Shown here: positions 9,531-18,141 of the stretch, one piece after another
Layout of the letters: each line of letters opens with the position of its first letter
How positions within the stretch are numbered: the stretch's first letter is position 1
Translations under genes and position numbers: made by a program
Source: Leishmania infantum JPCM5
Lineage: Eukaryota > Euglenozoa > Kinetoplastea > Trypanosomatida > Trypanosomatidae
Assembly: GCF_000002875.2 (NCBI RefSeq)
Contig: NC_009404.2
Coordinates: 161,501-225,500 of the forward strand
Direction: 5' to 3'
Length of the DNA: 64,000 nucleotides
The notes under the pieces: generated by a model
What the model was told of the DNA's origin: nothing
Databases searched by the model: none
Seen by the model: the letters and a program-made list of their open reading frames with translations, nothing else

Positions 9531-10994
9531 ATGGCCTCGGACACATCGAGCAACTTTTACTACTTCGCCTACGGAACCTATGCCGATGCAGCGGAGTTGC
9601 AGCGGTCTCTTGCCGCCGTCTCCGGTGGTGCCGTGCCGATCATCCATTCAGCCCGCCCTGCCCTCCTTCCAGGGTACCGCCTCGTGTTCGACGCCGTGAG
9701 CGCTGAAGGGCCGCGGCTAGGCTGCATCAACATCGCCCCGCTCAGTCTCGTCGCCCGCGATCCATCGACGGCGCGCCTCTCTCCGAGCAAGGACCGGGAT
9801 GGAAAGTCACACGAGTACAAGACGGCTTTTCGCGACGGGGTTCGGGGGATTCTGTACGAGCTCTCCGCCACTGTGCGTGAACCACTGCTGCTGGCTGTCG
9901 CGCGCGAAGGGTCGTTCAACATGTATGCCATGCTCACCTGCTACGCGATGAGTGACGTTCATCGCGCCGTGCGGGCGCCAGACTCGCCGATGTTTGCGTC
10001 CCTCGTGATCGCCGCGCTGGACATGCCGCTCATGGAGCGCAAGTTCTCCATGGAGGCCCTCATGCAGCTTCGCTGGCAGCCGCTGCCGAAGCCGCAAGGG
10101 GTCCAGGCCCAACCAGGGCTGGTCGCCGTTGTTGCGTCCTCCCCGGCTGGCACTCCAAACGGTGCCGCTTCCACGCCTCAGCCGCGCTGGCCTGGATTAC
10201 ATTGGTGCAACTGCATCCACTCCGTGCGCGTTGCCCCCAGCCAAGCATACGCAGCGCTCCTGGAGAAGGCCTACCGTGAGTACATCCACCTGAACATAGC
10301 AGCCAATCAGGACGGCAGTAGCTCCACTGCGGTCGCCACCCACAGCTCAGCGTCCTCGGATAGCGGCGACGCCGACTTGTACGCGACAGCGATCCATCGC
10401 ATGGTGTACCAGCAGGCCCGCAATGTCAGCAAGGATTCACAGGAGGCCAAGACGTGGTACTTGGCGTACGGCTCTAACATGTCTTGGGAGCAGGTGTGCG
10501 TCCGTATCGGCCCGCCGTACCAGCGCCGCCTCGCCAAGCTGCTCGGCTATGTGCTCGTTGCCAATGCAGTATCCATAGGCCACTCGAACGGAGGTAACTT
10601 CGGATATTACAACGTGGAGCCGGTGGTGCTGCGGGAAATGAAGGAGGCGCAGGGGATGGTGAAACACCCCAGTACGATGCCGCCATACGTCTGCGGTGCT
10701 GCGTACGAGATCAGCCAGGCACAGTTGGAGATCATGGACGCCTACGAAAGAGGCTACTCCCGCGAGCTGCACCGCTGCACCGACCTAAGCGATGCGACGG
10801 CGGCCCCGCTGGAGTGCTGGACTTACATTGCACAGCACACCTCCGAAGAGTTGCTGCCGTCGCACGAGTACCAATCACGCGTGTTGGAGGGCGCGGACAT
10901 TCTACCGCCGGAGTACATCGAGTGCATCCGTGCCATACCGACGAACCCGCTGCGGAGTCCACGGCAGGACAAGCGCCTTCGCAAAGAACTCTGA
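9531..10994 (+). CDS. Tandem gamma-glutamylcyclotransferase-like protein
   Basis: A 487-residue protein with two GGCT/AIG2-type folds. The first starts with YFAYGTYADA at residues 11-20; the second with WYLAYGSNMSWEQV from residue 309, the hallmark Y-G-S-N substrate loop. Each half has a glutamate where GGCT enzymes carry the catalytic one: VAREGSFNMY in the first half and DAYERGYSRE in the second. The family opens gamma-glutamyl dipeptides to 5-oxoproline or acts on related gamma-glutamyl amines, so a link to glutathione/trypanothione turnover is possible but inferred. The first domain has GTY in place of GSN. The middle (about 190-300) is low complexity. ATG 9531 was chosen because the open frame upstream begins only with GTG. 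Typical GGCTs are about 190 residues with one domain. Confidence 0.85.
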   Translation: MASDTSSNFYYFAYGTYADAAELQRSLAAVSGGAVPIIHSARPALLPGYRLVFDAVSAEGPRLGCINIAPLSLVARDPSTARLSPSKDRDGKSHEYKTAFRDGVRGILYELSATVREPLLLAVAREGSFNMYAMLTCYAMSDVHRAVRAPDSPMFASLVIAALDMPLMERKFSMEALMQLRWQPLPKPQGVQAQPGLVAVVASSPAGTPNGAASTPQPRWPGLHWCNCIHSVRVAPSQAYAALLEKAYREYIHLNIAANQDGSSSTAVATHSSASSDSGDADLYATAIHRMVYQQARNVSKDSQEAKTWYLAYGSNMSWEQVCVRIGPPYQRRLAKLLGYVLVANAVSIGHSNGGNFGYYNVEPVVLREMKEAQGMVKHPSTMPPYVCGAAYEISQAQLEIMDAYERGYSRELHRCTDLSDATAAPLECWTYIAQHTSEELLPSHEYQSRVLEGADILPPEYIECIRAIPTNPLRSPRQDKRLRKEL

Positions 10995-11529
10995 GCTGTT
11001 TCTCTGAATTGGCCGCGTGAGCAGCCACGTGCAGCCTTGTGAGCGGCGCTGTTTAACACCCTCAGCTCCCCGCTCTGTACATAACTCCCCCCACCCCCCC
11101 ACCCCTCCGTCTCGTACTCTTCTGGACGCCTGCGGTGGATATTGCATCCCATAATCATCCGTAAAATGCCTTATCTCCTGCCTATTCTTTGAAGGACGAA
11201 AGAACGGCGAAACATCGGTAAGTCACAACGTGAACATGCTTTTTTTTTGGTTGTTTGCAGCACCTCCCCCTATCCCGCCGATGTGTGAACGCTTGCCAGC
11301 GCGCGTCTCTCGCTCTCGCCCACCTGCGTCTTAGCATATGTGCGCGCGTGTGCAGCAGAGGGGGCATAGGGGTGCTAATGTGGCTCGATGGCCGTCGTCA
11401 CACACACCCTCCTCTTCCACAGCGACCGGCCGTCTTCTCGTTGTTTGAATAGTGACGATCGATCTGCCCTCCCCCTTTTGTTGTCATGGACATCGTACAG
11501 CAACTCTTTCGGTGCGTGTTCGGCGCTCT

Positions 11530-11957
11530 GAGTCCGTCATGGCGGGGGCGACACCGCTCAGTGCTTCGTACCTCAGGGTCCAGCACACCCGCTCTCTGTG
11601 TCGGGAAGCCAAGCAGCCCCTTATGTCCCTGCCGATGTCAGACCACCTCTGGCGCAGACAGGGTCAAGCACCCCACGGCGCAAGGAGGGGCCAGAGCGAG
11701 CCGCGACAGTGCAGACGTGTGCGCCATCCATGGGATGGGCAATGCGCCAGCCTGACCCGCACCTACCTCACCAGGCCCTCGCACTGCCCTGCCGGTGGGG
11801 TGGTGGGGAGCCTGGGCCACCCCGATGGCGGCACCGCGTGGCGACCGGCACAATGGGAGCGGCTGTGCGGCGACCTGCGAGGCGGGGATGGTGGGCGGAG
11901 TCTGAGTCCGAGGCGATGCTCCGATGAATGAGTAGGCGCATCGCTGTAACGTGTGTG
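11530..11957 (+). mobile_element. SIDER2-like degenerate retroposon (+)
   Basis: About 430 bases with no coding capacity, identified by internal comparison. The segment near 11551-11618, ending in GGGAAGCCAAGCAGCC, recurs at the start of the DIRE at 52080-52144. The body matches the reverse complement of 47165-47485 over most of its length (for example the CACCTCTGG..CAGACAGGGTCAAGCACCC region and the terminal GCGCATCGCTGTAACG). This pattern (no ORF, shared 5' signature with DIRE, location in a 3' UTR) is that of Leishmania SIDER2. In Leishmania, SIDER2 copies in 3' UTRs are known to promote mRNA decay, so it could regulate the GGCT gene transcript. A GT-rich tract follows the 3' end. Boundaries are approximate. 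Confidence 0.8.
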
Positions 11958-12013
11958 TGTGTGCGCGTGTTCGGCTGCTTCGCACGACGCGGATGGGGGC
12001 CTGTGACAGGGCT

Positions 12014-12058
12014 GGTGTGTGTGTGTGTGTGTGGTGTGTGTGTGGTGTGCGTGTGGTG
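12014..12058. repeat. Imperfect (GT)n repeat after SIDER2
   Basis: GT dinucleotides interrupted by extra G bases, shortly downstream of the SIDER2-like element. Confidence 0.85.
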
Positions 12059-12678
12059 GTGGGGAGGTGCAGCTTAGTTTGACCTCATGCTCTATGGCCG
12101 GAGTACTGCACACGACGAAGGAAGAGGAGAAAAGGGTGCGCTGAACGGGAAAAGGGGTATAGCGGCAGTGACATCGCGCTGTCGTCGCGCCACCCATTTG
12201 GTCGCCCCGGAACAGACTACAGCACAGAAGACGATTTATTTCCTTAGTGGCGAACATGCCGCTGTTGCGTGCACGGTAGCTCTACGACGGACTCAGGCGA
12301 ACGCACATTGAGGGAGCGTGTGCTTACAAAGTCCTGTGTCGGGCCCGCACGCACACGCACCCACCACCCGACACCAGTGGTGCCGGTGGTTTCGTATTGT
12401 GCTAGTCGTCAAGAGAGAACCATGCGTTGCCTCTTCTCTTTTCTCTGCCCGCCGTCCACGGGCCATGAGCGGGGCCGCGTATGCGTGACCGCCAACGGCG
12501 TCTCCCTTTCCTGCTGCTGCTGCTGCTCGAATATGTTTTCCACTGCGCCTCGCTCGCTCTCCTCCGTGGATCATGGTTGGCAGCTGGCATACTCTTGTTT
12601 CTTTCTCCACACACTGGCATTTTCTTTTTCCGGGGAACGCACGTGCATGCGCACATGTTAACGCACTGCACTATCTGA

Positions 12679-12714
12679 CGCTGTCTCCCGCTTTCTCACA
12701 CTTTTCGCACGCAG
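12679..12714 (+). promoter_or_regulatory. Probable trans-splice acceptor
   Basis: CT-rich tract ending in CGCACGCAG with AG at 12713-12714, 76 bases before the ATG at 12791. It supports that small ORF being a real gene. Confidence 0.5.
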
Positions 12715-12790
12715 CCACAGGAGAAGCAGCGTGGGTTGTCTGTGACTTCCTCACTGCTCTCCCCTCCCTCTGCCATTGTCTCCGATCATC

Positions 12791-13081
12791 ATGCAGGCGG
12801 AGTATAAGTTCGACGCCGCGGACCGCAGGCGCGGCCCGCCGCCGAACAACCCCGAGCGCGCGCTCGACTACCGTGAGCACACCGACGATGACAAGCTGAT
12901 GGTGCACGCAAGTCAGGTCAACTACCTCTCTAAGCCACGCCACCGCAATTGCTTGACGGAGTTTATCATCGTTGAGACACCTGTAGTGTCCTTCTTGGTC
13001 GACAGCGTTGACCCGTCGCCATGCCTGTTGCGTCGCTCAGGTCGCCAAGGTACTAAAAATGAGGAAAAGGGAGTCAGCTAA
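12791..13081 (+). CDS. Small hypothetical protein, 96 aa
   Basis: Starts at the first ATG after a good acceptor site. The N-terminal two thirds looks like real protein: charged, with few repeats, e.g. AEYKFDAADRRRG, PERALDYREHTDDDKL and HASQVNYLSKPRHRN. A mildly hydrophobic stretch, FIIVETPVVSFLVDSV, lies near residues 59-74 and is followed by a basic tail. No domain recognised. The last 25 or so residues could be read-through into UTR if the sequence holds a frameshift. I infer a genuine, lineage-restricted small gene, with moderate confidence. Confidence 0.5.
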   Translation: MQAEYKFDAADRRRGPPPNNPERALDYREHTDDDKLMVHASQVNYLSKPRHRNCLTEFIIVETPVVSFLVDSVDPSPCLLRRSGRQGTKNEEKGVS

Positions 13082-16000
13082 CACACGCCTGCCATTGATC
13101 GAGAGCGTCGAACCGAACGCAACACGAAAAGAAGCCGCTGCGATGATGACTATGTTGTTTCTTCCTAGTGTCTTCCTCAACTGTTCAACATCTATTCATG
13201 GGGGGGGAGCGGGGGGCGTGGGCTTGGAGCATCCGGAGCCGCCCCCCTGTTCGTCCGATTCTTGCTCCTTACTTCTTGAGGACGCCATGGCATGTCTGTT
13301 TCCTTCTGCTGTAGACGAAGGGGCACAGGGCACCGTAGCCCACCACCCCTCCCCCTGCCGTCTACGACATCCCCAAACTCCATCATGGCTTTGGCAACTT
13401 ATACACCTACACCAACACACGGACGGGCTCGTGCACTTGCACCGATACATGTGCCACCACCATCCTCATCACCAACACCAAAGACAACGGGATACACACA
13501 ACGGAAAACAAACAGGAGCGCGCAGACACACCTCGCAGCGAAGAAAACTCAAGCATACGTCGTTGAAGTCTTCCAGAGCATTGTGGGTTCACGTGTACTT
13601 GTGTGCTTGTGTGTGTGTGTGTGTGTCTGCGCGCTCCTGTTTGTCTACGCCCACCTCCCTGCGCCGCTCATTCCGTTGTTTTGTTTTTGTCTGTGTGTTC
13701 TCTCCCCCCCCCCGTGCTTGCTTCGGATTCCGTGCGCTTCCCGACCCCCGACTCCTTTTGCTGCTTTGCTCCGATTTTACTCATCACGCACGCGCGCACG
13801 CGCGCACCCGCTGCCCCCCTCCCCCCTCTCTCTATCTCTGCCTGTGAGCCGCACAATCGTTTTTTTTTTCCCCTAATGTCTGTGCTTCCCACCCCCCTCC
13901 ATTACCTACGTAGGCATTTTACTGTGTTGCATGCGCCTCGACGTGGCCCTTCTTCGTCGTTGCCTCTCTGCCTGCGTATCTGCGAGGCTCCTTGTCGCAC
14001 ACTTCATGGCTCACCCGCATTCTTGCCGGAATTCTCTCTGCACCGCACGCACCTGCGCGTGCATCTCGCCGTCTTCCAACGCGCAACGGTACGCCTTCGT
14101 GTGTGTATGCGTGTGTGTGTGTGTTGGTGTTGTTGTTGTGCGTGCTTGTGCGAACGAGTGTGCGCACGCGGAACCGTGGCATCTGTATGTGCACGTGCGG
14201 CGCGATGAGAGAGGGGGGACGGCTTTCCTTGTGCTGTTTTCGTGTGCATTCGTGCTTCTTTCTCGACTTGTGTCCTCTTCGCTTCTGAACGACCCCCTAT
14301 CGTGATTTCTCGTTTTGGCGGTGCGGAGAGGGGAGGGTGGGTGTGCGGGCTCTTCTGTTCTTAGTCCTGCTTTCTTTTCTTCTCGTGCTGCCCCCACCCC
14401 CCCGTGCTTCCACAAGAAGGCGTGTGCATGCATACGTGTGCATGTGCATGTGTGCTCTTGCCTTGATCGCGTGCTGAAGTGGTCCTGCGCCGCCATCCTT
14501 CTCTTCCTCCCATCTTGCCGATCGCCGGCCGCTTTCTCTGCCGCTCTTATCCATCCCTTTCCCTGTGTTGCACCCCTCATCGCAGGCGCTTGCTCTCGCA
14601 CCACGTCCTACCATCTCTCCCCGTTCTCCCTCTTTTGTCTGTGTATGCTTGCTCGTCACCCTCCGCTAACCATCCCTCCACACACACACGCACACGCCGC
14701 CGCCCACCCCGTTGTGCGAGGTGGATGGATCACTTCCGTTTTCGTTGCTGTTGTTTTAGCGTTGATGCGTGTGTGGGTGCTTGGAGGATGGGGGAGGGGA
14801 GGGATGCGTGCGCTAGGCATTGTGGTACTTGCTTCATCGACAGCGGTGCAAAACGACAGCCGACGAAGGCCAACGGTAACCGTGTAACGATTTTTGGGGG
14901 AGGGGAAGGGACATGCAGTGGAGACGAATGCGAAGGAGCTCGCGCTACTTGCTCAGCACATGCTGCACTCCTCCGTCGCGTGACCTTCACCTTTTCTATT
15001 TTTGATCGCCCGCCTCCCTCCTCTCCCCTCCCCCCTCGTCGTTCCCCTCGCGGACGCCCTCGCAATCTTCTGGCCCCTCTCACGCCACAGTTGGGTGGCA
15101 TCAGGGCAAGCAGGGAGGGCCAGGCGGCGAAGCTTTCGCCAACCATGCGAGCGGGGGTGGGCGAGCCCGGAGAGGCAGCCGGCGCACGGCACTTATATCC
15201 GTCTCAGAGGTGAAACGGGACAAAGGTGCATCCGTTGGAAGGGAGAGAGGGCGTCGGAAGGATGCAAGCACACGCTTCGTCCGCGGCAGCGGAGAGGCCA
15301 TGAGGCTCTTTGTGCCTCGGTGGAGAACGCCATCACGCCGACCCGTGCAGCGCCGTGAGCATCTTCTTTACCGTAGCACTCCCTCCAGGCTGTCCCAGCA
15401 CGAGTCGTATGGCGAGGAGCGATGGAGTATCATGTCCGTTTTTGCATAGACGCTCTCGGGCGGCGGTGGTGCACACAGCGTGTCTGGGGTGTCCTTCTCT
15501 TTGGTCGGCCAGGCCACTCCCCTTTATCCTCCACCTTTCACCCCACGTACGTTTCTGGTGCGACGTCGCACCGAGCAAAAGCGCCCGATGCCTGTGCCTG
15601 GGTAGAAGTCCGCTCACGGGATCCCCCTCCCTTTCTCTCCTCCTCCTCCCCGCTGCCTCGCCCTCCCTTCCATCGCTTCCACCGAAGCCTCTATCCACGG
15701 TCCTCTTGCTCCCCTTCTTGTTTCTGTATGGCGGACCAAACAACATGGCGCTTCTTTCTATGATGTCGGTCGTCGAATTCTTTCGCTGAGCGACTGCCCT
15801 CGCATGCACGCCTGTGCTCATTCGGACGTGATTCATCCGCCGGCCACGGCGCACTCATCATGCCGCGTGCTGCTTCTTCGTAACCTAGGTGGATAAACCC
15901 TCCCTCTCCGCACCGCGCCCCCTCCCTGCGGAACAGAAGAGGCACAGAGAACGGATACAGGGGAAGGGACACTCTCCCGCGCCCCCCTCCCTCCCAGACG

Positions 16001-16134
16001 CCATACACGCGGAGTGGCGTACGCCACGAAGGCGCTGTCTACACATCAGCTCACGCACACGAACACGCATCCATCCATAGAATACAAACAAGCGCACGCA
16101 CCGGCATACGCACCCGAAGCGTCTGAACCTCGAG
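13082..16134. other. 3 kb gene-free interval
   Basis: Longest gene-free stretch outside the retroposon block. It is made of many CT-rich tracts, GT/CA repeats (13608-13626, around 14100-14130), T9 near 13861 and G/C runs. ORFs here are low in complexity (Cys/Val from GT repeats, Ser/Pro/Leu from CT tracts) and none resembles a protein family. A pyrimidine tract at 15625-15687 and another at 15896-15945 could supply the acceptor for the TMEM231-like gene. Confidence 0.55.
13608..13626. repeat. (GT)n microsatellite
   Basis: Run of GT dinucleotides in the long intergenic interval. Confidence 0.85.
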
Positions 16135-17262
16135 ATGATCCACCTCTCTCTGTATCACGAGCACTACGGAGTGCGCTACGCCCCGCGCGGGCTGGCGTCG
16201 TGGCTCTTCTACGTGCTGTGTCTGCTCGTCATCCTCGTTGCTCCCTTTTTCATCGCTCTATTCATGCAGAACTTCTGGTTGAAGGCAAACTACTTCTACG
16301 ACATGCCAGAGGTGACCTTCACGGGGCAGTGTGCGGTGCGTGTCAGCACCGTGCTAGGCAGGGAGTACCTCTGGACCTGCTCCGACTTGTTCCACGGCGC
16401 ACTGCAGGGGACGTCGCTGCGCATTCTGCCGTATTTTTCCACCTACGAGGACGACAGGGACGGCGACGGAAAGATCGACTACGCGAACTTCTTGATGAGC
16501 TTCCCCCTCGGCGACGCACTCGAGGCATTCTCCCTCTATGAGCCGACCAGCGCCGCCACTGGTGGTGGCGCCGACGCGCCGACCTCGCAGCGTGACGCGA
16601 TCCTCGAGGCCAGCTTTCTGCCCGAGTTCGTGTACTACATCAATCATCATCTTGTGAAGGTAAACATGACGGCCGCGCCGCTGCTGCGCTATCGGCGAAC
16701 CCCCATGCAAAAAGGATTCGGCAACGTCACAGCGGCCACCTCATCGACGTACAGCTGGAGCGGGGCGCCCGTGTGCGCGCTGACTAAGGCGGACATGCTC
16801 TTCTACACGACGCACAGTCTCATCAACTCCCCCTACGTGTCCTACATGCATACATACACGTCGAGCCCTCTGCAAGAGCTCGCGCACCAGCCGGCAGACT
16901 TGTTAGACCTACCTCGCTTTTCCGGCAACTACGCTGCTCGCAATCAATCCGTTGTGCTGCGCGCCTACGTCGAGGCAGCGGGTGGGCTTGATGTGCTGCG
17001 CAGAGATGTGAGCATCGTGCGTGGGCTTTGGGAGGATCTAGATGACCTGAACACCTTCACGTGGTACGTACAGCTGCGCATCCTGCCGGCGGAGGTGCAA
17101 TATATGCCATCCTACGCCGAGGTGCTCAAGTGGGGCTGGATCCAGTATTTTGCTATCGCCTACATTGTCCAGTGGCTCCTGTGGAAGTTGCGCATGGTGC
17201 TGGTGACGATGGGGTTGATCAACTCACGGGCTCGCTTCAGCGCCATGCGGCGACAGTACTAA
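16135..17262 (+). CDS. TMEM231: TMEM231-like ciliary transition-zone protein
   Basis: A 375-residue protein with a transmembrane helix at about 20-44, a large extracytosolic middle and a second helix at about 337-357, the TMEM231 topology. Family landmarks visible: FWLK at 47-50 right after TM1; STYEDDRDGDGKIDY from residue 102, matching the conserved S-T-x-E-x-D-R-x-x-D-G-K-x-D block; and PAEVQYMPSYAEVLKWGWIQY just before TM2, matching the conserved C-terminal region. TMEM231 is a membrane subunit of the MKS/B9 complex that gates the cilium at the transition zone. The ORF starts with ATG in good context and is slightly longer than animal TMEM231 (about 316 aa), partly through an Ala/Gly-rich insert near 140-155. 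The next gene encodes a basal-body-type tubulin. Confidence 0.85.
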   Translation: MIHLSLYHEHYGVRYAPRGLASWLFYVLCLLVILVAPFFIALFMQNFWLKANYFYDMPEVTFTGQCAVRVSTVLGREYLWTCSDLFHGALQGTSLRILPYFSTYEDDRDGDGKIDYANFLMSFPLGDALEAFSLYEPTSAATGGGADAPTSQRDAILEASFLPEFVYYINHHLVKVNMTAAPLLRYRRTPMQKGFGNVTAATSSTYSWSGAPVCALTKADMLFYTTHSLINSPYVSYMHTYTSSPLQELAHQPADLLDLPRFSGNYAARNQSVVLRAYVEAAGGLDVLRRDVSIVRGLWEDLDDLNTFTWYVQLRILPAEVQYMPSYAEVLKWGWIQYFAIAYIVQWLLWKLRMVLVTMGLINSRARFSAMRRQY

Positions 17263-18141
17263 AGCGCGTGTGCGTGCCAGTAGGCGATTTTCTTGTCATT
17301 TGGGCACGCTCCCTCACTCTCGCTTCTTCTCTCTGTTGCTCGCTGCGTCCGGAGCGGGGCTGCGTGGCGTGCAGCCGCCGCAGGGCAGCAACACGGCGGC
17401 AAGACGCACACATGAACACGCACACGCACGCACTCGAACGGGCGGAGGCTCTTTTTGCTGTTGTCGTCCGCCCAGACCTTTTAGGAGGAGTGGCTGCTCG
17501 CGCGCATGCGCATCGACATAGAGGAGAGGGCTGCATGTACCAGGTAAAAGAAAAGCAGACACACGCACTTCTATTGGACATCCGGGCACACACGAGCGCG
17601 CGCACACCCCGTCAAGGCTCACCGCTGCGCACCGCCTCTTTGCGGCCTCATACACATCGCCTTGCAGCCTTGAACGTCTCCGCGCTACCTCCGTCGCGAT
17701 ATTTTGCCCTGTCGGTGATGTCGCTGCTCTCCTACACACACTGCCCTCCCACCCTCCACCGAATCGTTGCGCTCCTCTCTCACAGCGATGCATAGACACA
17801 CAAGCACTCATATTTTGCTCCTCCGCGGTGCGTCGTCGCCTCTTCGCTAGGTGCCCATCTCAGACGTCACTCTCGACGACGCCCTAACCCTCGTCCGACT
17901 GACCCGAGACGTCGTCTAGTGGCGGCGGCGGAGGCATTGGTCGTCCTGCGGGTGCAACCACGCATACGCGGACATCCTGCACGCCCGCATTGAGGTCGTT
18001 GAATAAAGAGATACACGTCAGCCCTCATCGGCCCGGCATTCGGATCTCCCTGCCCCTTCAGTCGTTACCACTGCTCGCACGTCTTGGTGTGCGTGCGTCT
18101 CCCACAAAAGGAAGGGTACGAACCACTGGGGAAAGACCACC
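17263..18141. other. Intergenic spacer, TMEM231 to tubulin
   Basis: CA-rich and CT-rich 3' UTR followed by a moderately GC-rich, less repetitive part (17820-18040). The acceptor tract for the tubulin gene lies at 18044-18061. No gene seen. Confidence 0.65.
18044..18061 (+). promoter_or_regulatory. Probable trans-splice acceptor for tubulin gene
   Basis: TCTCCCTGCCCCTTCAG with AG at 18060-18061, giving an 80-base 5' UTR before ATG 18142. Confidence 0.5.

Larger units (their letters stand above)
10995..12790. other. Intergenic spacer with SIDER2-like element
   Basis: Between the GGCT gene and the next small gene. Includes a C-rich tract near 11085-11105, T9 near 11240, the SIDER2-like retroposon (annotated separately), a GT repeat at 12014-12058 and the acceptor tract at 12679-12714. 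No further gene seen. Confidence 0.65.

Noticed and set aside
14479..15213. 245-codon ORF in the 3 kb gene-free interval
   Set aside because: Arg/Ser/Pro/Cys-rich without domain-like organisation; built from CT- and CA-rich spacer sequence.
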